The notes under the pieces are model-generated. The model saw only the letters and a list, made by a program, of their open reading frames with translations. It was not told where the DNA came from and made no database searches. From Spirochaetota bacterium (GTDB lineage: Bacteria; Spirochaetota; Spirochaetia; Treponematales; UBA12059): a stretch of DNA of 64,000 nucleotides. A program made the position numbers and the translations under genes. Location: contig JAHIWG010000143.1 of the NCBI GenBank assembly GCA_018816345.1, positions 32,760 through 96,759 of the forward strand, in the 5' to 3' direction. The first letter of the stretch is position 1; every line of letters starts with the position of its first letter. This document shows positions 55,796 through 64,000 of this stretch, piece by piece.

Positions 55796-56263
55796 TCAAT
55801 GCCCTATACCATGCGCCATCTTGACCCCGTGCTCTAGGAGCGGGGCGAAAATCCTGGCGCATAGTCGGGCGGCCTTGACAGAGCCCGGGGCGTTGACGAC
55901 GTAGGTGGTCCCGCGCATGCCGGCGACGCCGCGGCTGAAGACGGCGTGGCTCGTCTCCTTGAGCGACTCGAGGCGGAGGTACTCGGCGAGGCCCGGCGCC
56001 TCGCGGTCTACGAACTCGAGCGTCGCCTCGGGCGTCACGTCGCGAGGGGCCGGTCCGGTACCGCCGGTGGTGAAAATCCAGTCGAACCCGGAGAAGCGCT
56101 CAAGGGCGGCCAGTATCTCCGCCTTGTCGTCCGGTACGACGAACCTATCCACCTCGACGCCGGGCGCGAGCTCGAGGAAGGCGGCCTCCATCTCGGGCCC
56201 GGACAGGTCCTCGTACTCCCCCCTGCTGGCCCTATCCGATACGGTAATGACAGCGACTCTCAC
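55796..56263 (-). CDS. mogA: Molybdopterin adenylyltransferase, MogA type
   Basis: Adenylates molybdopterin before metal insertion. The 155-residue protein has TVSDRASRGEYEDLSGP, TTGGTGPAPRDVTPEAT and the ending TYVVNAPGSVKAA. It overlaps the MOSC gene by 32 bases. The next gene downstream is the sigma-54 activator, 32 bases away. Confidence 0.9.
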   Translation of the reverse strand: MRVAVITVSDRASRGEYEDLSGPEMEAAFLELAPGVEVDRFVVPDDKAEILAALERFSGFDWIFTTGGTGPAPRDVTPEATLEFVDREAPGLAEYLRLESLKETSHAVFSRGVAGMRGTTYVVNAPGSVKAARLCARIFAPLLEHGVKMAHGIGH

Positions 56264-56720
56264 GGCTTATCCATCCTTCCTTGACCACCTTGGCGAAGAC
56301 GCCCTTGCGCGGCATCACGCAGTCGCCGACGGCCTGGTAGATGGCGCAGCCGTGATGGCATTCCTTGCCGACCTGCGTAAGCTCGAGCTCGGCTTCGTCC
56401 ATGAAGAAACGGGTGCCAACGGGCAGGGCCGACAGATCGACGCCGCGCGTGGTGACGTTCTCGGCGAAGATGCCCGCGTCGAGGTCGACGCCCTTGCCCC
56501 GCATGCTCTCCACGTCCTCGTCGGCGAGGAGCGAGACCTGCCTGTGCCAGTTCCTCGCGTGCGCGTCGCCGACTATCCCGTGGTCGACGCGCAGCTGGAC
56601 GCGGTCCACGGGGTCCTTGCGCGTACCGACGCCGGTTGACACGTTTATGGAGACTATCTCGAAGGCGCCCTCGCGAGCGGGGGCCTCATGAACGGGCCGC
56701 GCGGGCCTATCTGCTTCCAT
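56232..56720 (-). CDS. MOSC-domain protein
   Basis: A 162-residue stand-alone MOSC domain, with GDAHARNWHRQVSLL and the cysteine-bearing ECHHGCAIYQAVGDCVMPRKG. MOSC domains carry or bind sulfur for Mo/W cofactor enzymes. In many anaerobes this domain is fused to or encoded with MogA, as here. It overlaps moaC by 14 bases. Confidence 0.85.
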   Translation of the reverse strand: MEADRPARPVHEAPAREGAFEIVSINVSTGVGTRKDPVDRVQLRVDHGIVGDAHARNWHRQVSLLADEDVESMRGKGVDLDAGIFAENVTTRGVDLSALPVGTRFFMDEAELELTQVGKECHHGCAIYQAVGDCVMPRKGVFAKVVKEGWISRESRCHYRIG

Positions 56721-57180
56721 CGGCGCCCTCCTTGGTCTTCTCGAGCAGGGTCAGCCCGTCGACGCGCATGCCCTTGTCCACGGCCTTGCACATGTCCCAT
56801 ATAGTCAGCGCCGCGACGCTCGCGGCCGTGAGGGCCTCCATCTCTATGCCCGTCTTGTCGACGCAAACCGCGAGGCTCTCGACGACGACGCGGTCGTCGC
56901 GTAGCTCGAAGTCCACCGCGACCCGGTCTATCTCGATGTTGTGGCACAGGGGTATGAGGTCCGAGGTCCTCTTGCCCGCCATGATGCCGGCGATGCGCGC
57001 CGTAGCCAGTACGTCGCCCTTGGCCAGGCCGTTGGCGCGCACGAGGGCCACCGTGGACGGGGCCATGAGCACCTGGCATGTCGCGCGGGCCGTGCGCCGT
57101 ACCCGGGGCTTGCCCGAGACGTCCACCATCGAGGCCCTGCCCGCGCCGTCGACGTGGGTGAGTTCTGTACCAGTCGCCAT
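56707..57180 (-). CDS. moaC: Cyclic pyranopterin monophosphate synthase MoaC
   Basis: Second enzyme of cofactor synthesis. The 157-residue protein has MVDVSGKP, LIPLCHNI and the signature TGIEMEALTAASVAALT followed by DMCKAVDKGM. It begins one base after the moaA stop. Confidence 0.95.
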   Translation of the reverse strand: MATGTELTHVDGAGRASMVDVSGKPRVRRTARATCQVLMAPSTVALVRANGLAKGDVLATARIAGIMAGKRTSDLIPLCHNIEIDRVAVDFELRDDRVVVESLAVCVDKTGIEMEALTAASVAALTIWDMCKAVDKGMRVDGLTLLEKTKEGADGSR

Positions 57181-57975
57181 CTATCCTCCTATCGCGCTCA
57201 CGAGGTGATCCCGGGCGCGGGTCCCGCACGGCGGCTTGAGGGCCACGCACGCGCGTATGCTTCCTTCTATATCCGAGAAATCCACCGGCACCGCGTCGTC
57301 GCCGTGCAGGCACGGCTTGAGCTCCCCCGTGGCGAGCAGGCGTATCCTGTCGCAGGCGGCGCACGGAGAGGGGCGCTCGTATCGCTCGTCGTCGAATTTC
57401 TCCTCGTCCAGGCGATACTGCCTGATAGTCTGGACGGCGCAGCCCTCCCGCTCGGCGAAGGCTCGGACGTCCTCGAGGTCCGCCTGGGCATGGTCCGACG
57501 TTACGACGTTGAGCTTGACGGGAAGCCCGGCGGCGCGCGCGGCCCGGATCCCCTCGAGGGTATCCGAGAGCCGGCCCCCGCGGGTCAGCTCGGAGAACCT
57601 CCCCGCGTCGAGGGTGTCCAGCGACACGTTGACGCTCGACAGCCCGCGTCGCGCGAGCTCGGACGCGAGCGGGGCGAGGAGGGAGCCGTTGGTGGTCATG
57701 CCTATTGTCGCCAGGCCGGGGATATCGGCGAGCATCGATACGAGCTCGGCGACGCCCTTGCGCGCGAGCGGCTCGCCGCCCGTGAGCCTCACCTTGTCGA
57801 AGCCGAGCGCGGCGGCCGCCCTGGCGACTAGGGCGATGCGCTCCAGGCTCAGTATCCTGTCGTGCGGCACGAAGGGCACGCCCTGGGGGGGCATGCAATA
57901 GACGCAGCGCAGGTTGCAGCGGTCGGTCACCGACACGCGCAGGTAATGGATCCGCCTACCGGACGAGTCTAACAC
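57181..57975 (-). CDS. moaA: GTP 3',8-cyclase MoaA (compact)
   Basis: The radical-SAM first step of molybdopterin synthesis. The N-terminal cluster CNLRCVYC and C-terminal cluster CAACDRIRLLATGELKPC (C-x2-C-x13-C) are present, and the chain ends in the required GG. At 264 residues it is about 60 shorter than E. coli MoaA; the missing part is the segment before the second cluster (the RFIE region and after). The start is GTG at 57975, overlapping moeA by 20 bases. Confidence 0.88.
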   Translation of the reverse strand: MLDSSGRRIHYLRVSVTDRCNLRCVYCMPPQGVPFVPHDRILSLERIALVARAAAALGFDKVRLTGGEPLARKGVAELVSMLADIPGLATIGMTTNGSLLAPLASELARRGLSSVNVSLDTLDAGRFSELTRGGRLSDTLEGIRAARAAGLPVKLNVVTSDHAQADLEDVRAFAEREGCAVQTIRQYRLDEEKFDDERYERPSPCAACDRIRLLATGELKPCLHGDDAVPVDFSDIEGSIRACVALKPPCGTRARDHLVSAIGG

Positions 57976-59182
57976 GGGTAATCGTTCCCTTCTCGATACG
58001 TTCCTGGCCTATCTCCAGCCTCGCGAAGCCGTCGGCGAACGCGAGGGCCTGGATGCCCGACGAGCCGCCGTAGCGAACGGCCCTCGCGCCGTCCGGTCCC
58101 ACGGCGACGGGCAGGAATTCTACCCTGTCGCTTCCCCTGCGCGCTATGGCCTCCGCGGCTACGACGGGCGCGACGAGCGGGCGGTACGCGACGCCGGATA
58201 GGGCGTAGAGCAGGGTCTTGACGAGGAGTTCCGTATTGACGAAGACGGAGACGGGATTGCCCGGGAGGCCGAGCACGAACGATCGCCCCGTCGTGCCGAA
58301 ATAGGTCGGCTTTCCCGGCTTCATGGCTACGCCGTGGAAGCGCTCGACGACTCCGGCGGCGGCCAGGGCCCTCGGCACGTAGTCGAAGTCGCCCATGGAC
58401 ACGCCCCCGGATAGCACGAGGACGTCGCAGGCGTCCAGCGCGGAGCGTACGGCGGCGAGCGTCGCGTCCAGGTCGTCGGGCAGGCGGCCGAGGTCCCTCG
58501 CCTCGAAGGCGGGCGAGGCGAGCTGGGCCAGTATCTGCGGCCGGTTGGAGTCGTAGATGCGCGCCCCCGACAGCGCCTCGCCGGGATCGGCGAGCTCCGC
58601 GCCCGTCGAGAGCACTCCCACCACGGGCCGGCGCGCGACGCGCACGGCGGCCCTCCCGTCGGCGGCCAGTATGGCGACGTCCTGGGCGGAGAGGACGCGC
58701 GGAGACAGGATCTCGTCGCCCGACCGGGCGTTCTCGCCGCGGCGTATGACGTTATCCGCGCCCTCGGCCTTGGCGAAGCGGACGAAGCGGCCGTCGGCGG
58801 CGGGCCGGCCGGCTTCGTCGACCGTCTCGGCCCACTCGAAGCGCTGGATCCTGGAAGCGCCGCGGGGCAGGGGGGCGCCGGTCATGATGCGGGCCGCCTC
58901 GCCGGGCCCCAGCGGCTCGTCCGGCCTGTCGCCGTCTATCGAGCCCGAGCCCGCCGCGATGACGCCGCGGATTGCGAGCGGCTCGGCGGGCCGGGCCTCG
59001 TCCCCGGAGGGGCACCAGGCCCAGCCGTCCATCGCCGCCTTGTCGAAGGGCGGCTGGTCGAGGCCGCCGAGGGCGGCGGACGGCATGACCCGCCCGAGCG
59101 CCCCGGAAAGCTCCGCGGTTTCCGTCTCCGGCTCGCGTATGAAAGAGGCCATGAGGGCGACGGCCTCGTCCGGGTGTATCAT
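57956..59182 (-). CDS. moeA: Molybdopterin molybdenumtransferase MoeA
   Basis: Inserts molybdate or tungstate into adenylated pterin. The 408-residue protein has FDKAAMDGWA, the GAPLPRGA loop, SGGVSMGDFDYV, KPGKPTYFG and LGLPGNPVS. The start overlaps the tupC stop (ATGA). In this setting it more likely handles tungsten. Confidence 0.94.
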   Translation of the reverse strand: MIHPDEAVALMASFIREPETETAELSGALGRVMPSAALGGLDQPPFDKAAMDGWAWCPSGDEARPAEPLAIRGVIAAGSGSIDGDRPDEPLGPGEAARIMTGAPLPRGASRIQRFEWAETVDEAGRPAADGRFVRFAKAEGADNVIRRGENARSGDEILSPRVLSAQDVAILAADGRAAVRVARRPVVGVLSTGAELADPGEALSGARIYDSNRPQILAQLASPAFEARDLGRLPDDLDATLAAVRSALDACDVLVLSGGVSMGDFDYVPRALAAAGVVERFHGVAMKPGKPTYFGTTGRSFVLGLPGNPVSVFVNTELLVKTLLYALSGVAYRPLVAPVVAAEAIARRGSDRVEFLPVAVGPDGARAVRYGGSSGIQALAFADGFARLEIGQERIEKGTITRVRLVR

Positions 59183-59856
59183 CGATAGTCTCCTTGCCTG
59201 GCTCCGTCGAGGGCGCGGCCCCCGGCGAACCCGATGGTCCTGTCAGCTATGTCCCTTACGAGCGTCTCGTCGTGGGCGCTGAATACGAGGGTCGCCCCCG
59301 ATCCCTTGAGGGACGCTAGGAGCGACCTGACCCCGGCCTCGCTCTCCGCGTCCATGCTCGAGGTCGGCTCGTCCAGCAGGAGTACGTCCGCCCCCGCCGC
59401 GACGGCCCTGGCGACTGCGACGCGCTGGGTCTCGCCGCCGGACAGCCGCCCCGCCTCGCGCGCGAGCAGGCCGCCCAAGGCGAAGCGCTCGGCGGCCTCG
59501 TCGATGCGGCGGGCCGACTCCTCGCGCCCGAATCGCTTGAGCCTGAGGGCGTACGCCAGGTTGTCCCGCACCGTGCCCGCGAACAGCACCGGGTGCTGAT
59601 GCACGTAGACGCTGCGCCGCCTCAGCTGGGGGTTGCCGCGGAGGGGCCTCCCTAGGAATTCTATCGATCCGTCGAACGGCCCGAGGAGGCCGTTCAGAAG
59701 CTTGAGCATCGTCGTCTTGCCCGAGCCGTTAGGCCCGACGAAGGCTACGGACTCGCCGAGCCCTATCTCGAGGCCCTCGCAGGAGACGGCGACGCGGCGC
59801 TCGTAGCGGAACGCCAGGCGCGCGACCGAGAACGCCGCGCTCGGGCTAGGCCGCAT
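59179..59856 (-). CDS. tupC: Tungstate ABC transporter ATP-binding protein
   Basis: A 225-residue ABC ATPase: Walker A GPNGSGKTT, Q-loop HQHPVLF, signature LSGGETQRVAVARA, Walker B LLLDEPTSSMD. It lacks the C-terminal molybdate-binding domain of ModC. It overlaps tupB by 11 bases and moeA by 4. Confidence 0.9.
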   Translation of the reverse strand: MRPSPSAAFSVARLAFRYERRVAVSCEGLEIGLGESVAFVGPNGSGKTTMLKLLNGLLGPFDGSIEFLGRPLRGNPQLRRRSVYVHQHPVLFAGTVRDNLAYALRLKRFGREESARRIDEAAERFALGGLLAREAGRLSGGETQRVAVARAVAAGADVLLLDEPTSSMDAESEAGVRSLLASLKGSGATLVFSAHDETLVRDIADRTIGFAGGRALDGARQGDYR

Positions 59857-60526
59857 CGCGCACCGCCAGATGGGACAGGAAGTTGATGGCGAGGGCGACG
59901 GAGAGCAGCACTATGCCTAGCGACAGCGCCCGCTCGAATTCGCCCTTGCCCGCGTCGAGGGCTATGGTCGTCGTCATGGTCCTCGTGTACCAGCGAATGT
60001 TGCCGCCTAGCATCATCGAGACGCCGACCTCCCCGGTCACCCTGCCGAACGCTGCCAGCACGGATTGCGTAATTACGTACCTGCCTTCCCTCACGATGGC
60101 GAGCACGCGGCGCCACGGGCCCGCCCCTAGGGTCAGGAGCGTCTCGTTGTACCGCGGGTCCAGCTTCTGGAGCCCCGTATAGCTCATGGCGGCGACGAGC
60201 GGGAAGGCGAGGGCGGCCTGGCCCAGTATGACGCCGCCGGGGGCGTACAGGAGGCCGAGGCCGCCCAGGGGCCCCGAGCGCGAGATGAAGGAGTAGACGA
60301 ATAGGCCGACGACGACGGTCGGCACCGCCATGACGGCGTTGACCATGGCGACCGCCGCGCGCTTGCCCTTGAAGCGCCCGAGGAAGAGGGCCGCGCCGAG
60401 CGGCACGCCCGGGATCACCGCCAGGAGCGTCGACCATAGCGAGAACCTGAGGCTCGTCGCCACGGTCCACCAGACCTCGCGCTCGCCCCCCGCCAGGAGG
60501 GCGAACGCGCCGATGATCGAATCCAA
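59846..60526 (-). CDS. tupB: Tungstate ABC transporter permease
   Basis: A 226-residue membrane protein with five or six helices and the EAA-like loop (YNETLLTLGAGPWRRVLAIVREG). The start codon appears to be TTG at 60526, four bases after the tupA stop, without a clear ribosome-binding site, so it probably relies on translation of tupA. Confidence 0.88.
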   Translation of the reverse strand: MDSIIGAFALLAGGEREVWWTVATSLRFSLWSTLLAVIPGVPLGAALFLGRFKGKRAAVAMVNAVMAVPTVVVGLFVYSFISRSGPLGGLGLLYAPGGVILGQAALAFPLVAAMSYTGLQKLDPRYNETLLTLGAGPWRRVLAIVREGRYVITQSVLAAFGRVTGEVGVSMMLGGNIRWYTRTMTTTIALDAGKGEFERALSLGIVLLSVALAINFLSHLAVRDAA

Positions 60527-60530
60527 CGGG

Positions 60531-61409
60531 TCAGGGCTTGTAGTTAGGGAAGAACAGCGTCTGCCCGCCGAGCTTATAGCTGGCGATCAGGCCCTGCCCG
60601 CGCTCGCTCGTCAGCCACTCGAGGAAGGCCTTGGCGCCGAACGCGTTGATGGCGACGTTCTTCGCCGGGTTGACGGTAATGACGCCGTAGGGATTGAAGA
60701 GGCCGGCGTCGCCCTCGTAGCAGACGGCTAGGCTCGTCTTATCCTTGACCGCTATCCACGTCCCCCTGTCGGCGAGCGCGTAGCCCTGGAGGCCGTCCGC
60801 CATGATGATGACCTGCTCCATGCCCTGCCCGGCTTCCTTGTACCAGGAGCCGGACGGGACGATCTTCGCGGCCTTCCAGATGTCGAGCTCCTTGACGTGG
60901 GTGCCGGACTTGTCGCCGCGGGAGACGAACTGGGCCTGCGCGGCCGCGAGCTTCGCGAAGGCGGCGGCGGAATCGGCCGAGCCCTTGAGGCCCGCTGGGT
61001 CGGAGGCGGGGCCGACGACGATGAAGTCGTTATACATGACGTCCCGCCTGGTCGCGCCGTGGCCGGCCTTCATGAAGGCGTCCTCCTGGGCGCGTGCGTG
61101 GACGAGGAGGACGTCGGCGTCGGCGTTCTCGCCCAGCTTGAGGGCGGCGCCGGTGCCTACCGCCACCACGTCGACGGTGTAGCCCGTATCCTCGGTGAAG
61201 AAGGGCAATAGGTAGGTCAGCAGCCCCGAGTTCTCGGTGCTCGTGGTGGTCGCGAGCCTGACCCGGGGGTTGGCCGGCGTAGGCCGGCCGGCCGGGGCGG
61301 CCTGGGCCTGCTCCTTGCCGCCGAGCGCGAAGGCCTGGGCTGCCCCGAGGAGAAGGACCGCTAAGGCGGCCGCCGCGCGGACGCTCGTCCGCTTCGTGCT
61401 GAGGTTCAT
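60531..61409 (-). CDS. tupA: Tungstate-binding protein
   Basis: A 292-residue periplasmic binding protein. A signal peptide (about 1-29, hydrophobic AAALAVLLLGAAQAFA) is followed by TTTSTENSGLL, the oxyanion-binding start of TupA-type proteins, and GTGAALKLGENADADVLLVHA. TupA is tungstate-selective, unlike ModA. The ATG at 61409 has AGGGGAC close upstream, and that site is also the 3' end of the shared leader RNA. Confidence 0.9.
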   Translation of the reverse strand: MNLSTKRTSVRAAAALAVLLLGAAQAFALGGKEQAQAAPAGRPTPANPRVRLATTTSTENSGLLTYLLPFFTEDTGYTVDVVAVGTGAALKLGENADADVLLVHARAQEDAFMKAGHGATRRDVMYNDFIVVGPASDPAGLKGSADSAAAFAKLAAAQAQFVSRGDKSGTHVKELDIWKAAKIVPSGSWYKEAGQGMEQVIIMADGLQGYALADRGTWIAVKDKTSLAVCYEGDAGLFNPYGVITVNPAKNVAINAFGAKAFLEWLTSERGQGLIASYKLGGQTLFFPNYKP

Positions 61410-61416
61410 GGTGTCC

Positions 61417-61548
61417 CCTTTCCGATGCCCGTTAGCCGCCATAGTGGCAGGCCGGGCGGGAGGCGGCGGGGTTTTCCCCGTCCGCCCATTGACCTTCATT
61501 CCCTGGGCCCGCCCTACGGGACGGCTTTTAGGAAGGAAGGTTCGGAGA
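61417..61548 (-). ncRNA. Structured leader RNA, candidate Moco/tungsten-cofactor riboswitch (copy 2)
   Basis: The minus-strand leader of tupA carries CTCCGAA (61547-61541), GCCTCCC (61464-61458) and CGGGCATCGGAAAGG (61431-61417), the same blocks in the same order as the ydhY leader, with UCCGA/UCGGA closing pairing. An A-rich-loop hairpin (CGGGG-AAAA-CCCCG) lies between. The last block runs into the tupA ribosome-binding site (AAAGGGG), so folding would directly hide or free it: a natural translational switch for the tungstate and cofactor genes. Confidence 0.6.
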
Positions 61549-61622
61549 ACTGTGTGGATCTGGATGTCCCGGTCGCTACGGGCCGGAGCTGCGGGTAAGA
61601 ATGCTCGCCCGCCGCTCCGGCG

Positions 61623-61651
61623 ATAATACACGACAAAATCGCTCTGGTCAA
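61623..61651 (-). promoter_or_regulatory. Promoter of the tup-moe-moa operon
   Basis: On the minus strand, TTGACC (61651-61646), a 17-bp spacer and TATTAT (61628-61623). It gives a leader of about 205 bases before tupA. Confidence 0.8.
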
Positions 61652-61694
61652 TAAATCGATAAAAAAGATCAGGAATAGGATGCCGACGCCGAGG

Positions 61695-63260
61695 CTATTC
61701 GCATTCGACGCAGTCGGCATGCGCCTGCCCCAGGGCTATGAGCCGTTCCTTGAGCGAGTGGGCCGAGCCCTTCTCGACGACTATATGCAGCACGTCCCCG
61801 GGCAGGATATCGAGCCCGGCGCTGGGGAACAGGTCTTCCTCGCCGCGCTCGACCGAGACGAGTATGCATCCGGCCGGTAGGCTCTCCTGCGCGCGCGCGC
61901 AGGTCTCAAGGATGGAGCCTTCGAGCACCGGGATGTGCAGTATGGTCGGCCTGGAGTTCTGCGCCGTGCTTCGCTCCGGCGCTATCTGCGCGAGGAGCGA
62001 GTCGTAGATCGGCTTCGTCTTGAGTATCCCCGAGACGAGTGACGCTATTACCGATACTAGAATGAAGGCGGGGAAGTGGGCGAAGCTCCCGGCCATCTCG
62101 GTAATGAGCACGGCCCCGGTGATGGGCGCGCGCACGACGGCGGTGAAGAAGCCGACCATGCCTATGAGCACGTAGTTCATGAGGTAGACCGACGGGATGC
62201 CTATCGCCTCGAACAGCGACGTGGAGAAGGCCCCTATCAGGGCGCCTATGGCCAGCATCGGGAGGAAAATGCCCCCCGGCGCGCCTGAGGCGTACGAGAA
62301 CAGCGTGAACGCCATCTTGCCGACGAGGAGCGCGGCGACGGGCCATAGCGTCATGTGCGCCTGCCCTATCGACGCGATTATCTTATCGCCGCCGCCCGCG
62401 AGGGCCGGTACGAGGAGGCTGACGGCCGCTACTGCCGCGAAGGCGGAGACGAGGCGGAGGGCGTCGTTCGGGGCGATTCTCTTGTACGCGGCCTGGAAGG
62501 CGAGCAGGCCTCGGTTGAAGAGGCTGCCGAGGGCGCCGGAGACGACGCCTATGAACAGTATCGCGCTGAAGTACAGGTTCAAGGGCAGGGTGCTCGCGAG
62601 CGAGATGCCGAATACCGGAGAGTTCCCGTAGAACGTCCACATTACGGCGTTGGCGCAGAACGACGCGATGAGCGAGCTCGTCAGCATGGTGGGCGAGACG
62701 TTCTTATGGAGCTCCTCGACGCAGAAGAGCACGCCCGCGAGCGGGGCGTTGAACGCCGCCGAGATGCCCGCCGCCGCACCCGCGGTGACCAGGTAGCGCT
62801 TGTACTCGCTCCGCCGCGCCAGCTCGCCTATCGCCTCGCCGGCCAGCGCGCCTAGCTGAATGGAGGGGCCTTCCCTTCCCAGAGAGAAGCCGACGCCGAG
62901 CGCCAGGCTCCCCCCGGCGAACTTAAATGGCAGCTCCTTCTTCCACAGAGGCTGGATCCTCCTCATCAGCGAGGCCTTGACCTGGGGTATGCCCGATCCC
63001 TTTATATAGGGAGCGGCCCTGACCAGCAGGTATACTAACGCGCCGACGGCGGCGGCTATGGCTATCCACGCTAGCGAGACGGGAACCGAGGAGGCCGCCC
63101 CATGGAGGAAATCGATCCGCCGCTCTTCCAGGAAGGAGATGGCTGACCTATAGCTCACGACTATGAGCCCCGTGACGATGCCGACGATGACGCTATACGC
63201 GTATATATCAGTCCTTTTCCTCTTATTAGAGAATTCCGAAGCGAAGCCTGAGCGAGTCAT
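61695..63260 (-). CDS. ClC-type chloride/proton antiporter with TrkA-C domain
   Basis: A 521-residue membrane transporter. ClC signatures: [18 protein letters not shown] with the gating Glu, GGIFLP, and the proton-path Glu in FCVEELHK, which mark an H+/Cl- antiporter rather than a channel. A C-terminal RCK/TrkA-C domain (about 435-510) could bind a nucleotide. I start at the ATG 63260 (MTRSGF); the frame is open to 63344. AAGGAGA lies 11 bases upstream, a little far. Confidence 0.87.
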   Translation of the reverse strand: MTRSGFASEFSNKRKRTDIYAYSVIVGIVTGLIVVSYRSAISFLEERRIDFLHGAASSVPVSLAWIAIAAAVGALVYLLVRAAPYIKGSGIPQVKASLMRRIQPLWKKELPFKFAGGSLALGVGFSLGREGPSIQLGALAGEAIGELARRSEYKRYLVTAGAAAGISAAFNAPLAGVLFCVEELHKNVSPTMLTSSLIASFCANAVMWTFYGNSPVFGISLASTLPLNLYFSAILFIGVVSGALGSLFNRGLLAFQAAYKRIAPNDALRLVSAFAAVAAVSLLVPALAGGGDKIIASIGQAHMTLWPVAALLVGKMAFTLFSYASGAPGGIFLPMLAIGALIGAFSTSLFEAIGIPSVYLMNYVLIGMVGFFTAVVRAPITGAVLITEMAGSFAHFPAFILVSVIASLVSGILKTKPIYDSLLAQIAPERSTAQNSRPTILHIPVLEGSILETCARAQESLPAGCILVSVERGEEDLFPSAGLDILPGDVLHIVVEKGSAHSLKERLIALGQAHADCVECE

Positions 63261-63420
63261 AAGCGGGTCGATCTCCTTGGTTGCGACGATCCTAACACGT
63301 ACCGCGAGTCGTAGAAAGGCCCGGGGGCCTTCGGCGGCGTTCACGAAGCAAGGATCGCCGTGGTATACTCGGCGGGCCTCCCGCGACTACCGCGGCGGGC
63401 GAAAAAGGAGACTCAATAGC

Positions 63421-64000
63421 ATGGCCGAGCGTAGGATAGTGGAATGCGTGCCCAACTTCAGCGAGGGACGGGATAAGTCGATCATCGACGCGATCGCGGC
63501 GTCGATTTCGAGCGTCGCGGGCGTTACGCTCCTCGACGTAGATCCGGGCGCCGACACGAACCGTACCGTATATACCTTCGTAGGGGACCCGGAAGCGGTG
63601 CTAGAGGCGGCCGTCCTCACCGCGGCCACGGCCCGCGGGCTCATTGACATGTCGAGGCAGACCGGCGCCCATCCCCGCATGGGCGCCCTTGACGTCTGTC
63701 CCTTCGTGCCGGTCTCCGGCGTCTCGATGGACGAGTGCGTCGCCCTCGCCAAGCGGGCCGCGGAGCGCATCGCCCTCGAGCTGTCCGTTCCCGTCTACCT
63801 GTACGAGTACGCGGCGAGCCGCCCCGAGCGCCGTAGCCTCGCCGACATCCGCTCCGGCGAGTACGAGGCCCTGCCCGAGAAGCTCCTCAGGCCCGAGTGG
63901 AAGCCCGATTTCGGCCCGGCGGACTTCGTGCCCGGATGGGGCGCCACGGTCGTCGGAGCCAGGGACTTCCTCATAGCCTACAACGTCAACCTCAACGCCC
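63421..64000 (+). CDS. ftcD: Glutamate formimidoyltransferase (partial)
   Basis: The first 193 codons of FtcD, cut by the window edge. It transfers the formimino group from formiminoglutamate (histidine breakdown) to tetrahydrofolate. [18 protein letters not shown] and the catalytic His in [15 protein letters not shown] are clear, followed by YLYEYAA. AAGGAG lies about a dozen bases before the ATG. A TATACT lies upstream near 63363-63369. Whether a cyclodeaminase domain is fused cannot be seen. Confidence 0.92.
   Translation, partial: MAERRIVECVPNFSEGRDKSIIDAIAASISSVAGVTLLDVDPGADTNRTVYTFVGDPEAVLEAAVLTAATARGLIDMSRQTGAHPRMGALDVCPFVPVSGVSMDECVALAKRAAERIALELSVPVYLYEYAASRPERRSLADIRSGEYEALPEKLLRPEWKPDFGPADFVPGWGATVVGARDFLIAYNVNLNA

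Noticed and set aside
56654..57898. 414-codon minus-strand ORF spanning moaC and moaA
   Set aside because: Shadow frame of moaC/moaA; the real genes have all their catalytic motifs.

Overview
The window is one GC-rich, densely packed bacterial chromosome segment with about 66 protein genes. I see no rRNA, tRNA, CRISPR array, insertion sequence or prophage. Several things suggest a Treponema-like spirochaete with unusually high GC: the order HU - lnt - ... - rho - rpmE, which matches my memory of Treponema gene order; several TPR proteins; a bactofilin; a PilZ/GAF protein; and outer-membrane proteins of spirochaetal style. This placement is inference, not a search result. ATA is a common isoleucine codon despite the GC content, and many genes are joined by ATGA or GTGA overlaps.

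Layout. 1-6143 (minus): one operon, pgi-murG-cvpA-holB-histidine kinase-response regulator, running off the left edge. 6258-13601: a PilZ/GAF protein, a small membrane protein, recQ, nth, a secreted protein, a DHH phosphoesterase, a sigma-like protein and rdgB. 13608-20245 (minus): rpmE, rho, pncC, bactofilin, a 73-residue cyclase-tail-like protein, a response regulator, lnt, HU and rpsT. 20325-27762: plsC, a zinc-ribbon protein, three TPR proteins and mutL. 27871-31466 (minus): two related outer-membrane barrels, one fused to a FecR domain. 31522-34098: a pyrF-pyrE fusion, an Rrf2 regulator and a cyclic-nucleotide-binding protein. 34117-41014 (minus): a complete F-type ATP synthase operon (atpBEFHAGDC) led by an unknown gene. 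41064-46089: a candidate small RNA, rex, an rRNA methyltransferase, a PRTase-like protein and an ABC-F ATPase behind a possible leader-peptide attenuator.

46102-61651 is the most distinctive part, a tungsten/molybdenum enzyme island. On the plus strand are a Tat-signal ferredoxin (YdhY-like), an aldehyde-ferredoxin-oxidoreductase-family enzyme (YdhV-like), a YdhW-like protein, fdhD, tatA and tatC. Facing them on the minus strand are a tungstate ABC transporter (tupABC) with moeA, moaA, moaC, a MOSC protein and mogA, then a GAF-AAA-Fis sigma-54 activator and glnN (glutamine synthetase III). The pieces fit together: tungstate import, pterin-cofactor synthesis and loading, then Tat export of the finished enzyme. 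Two separate promoters in this island, before ydhY and before tupA, carry leaders with the same sequence blocks in the same order, including an identical 15-base stretch. I read this as one shared structured RNA, most likely a Moco/tungsten-cofactor riboswitch. glnN has a perfect sigma-54 promoter, and a repeated CTAC-N6-GTAG element lies upstream of both glnN and the activator gene. A ClC antiporter and the start of glutamate formiminotransferase close the window.

The best candidates for undescribed biology are: the ~70-nt RNA at 41100-41169, whose terminator loop carries the 16S anti-Shine-Dalgarno sequence; the shared RNA leader of the tungsten island; the CTAC-N6-GTAG regulon; and the leaderless small ORF plus terminator in front of the ABC-F gene.
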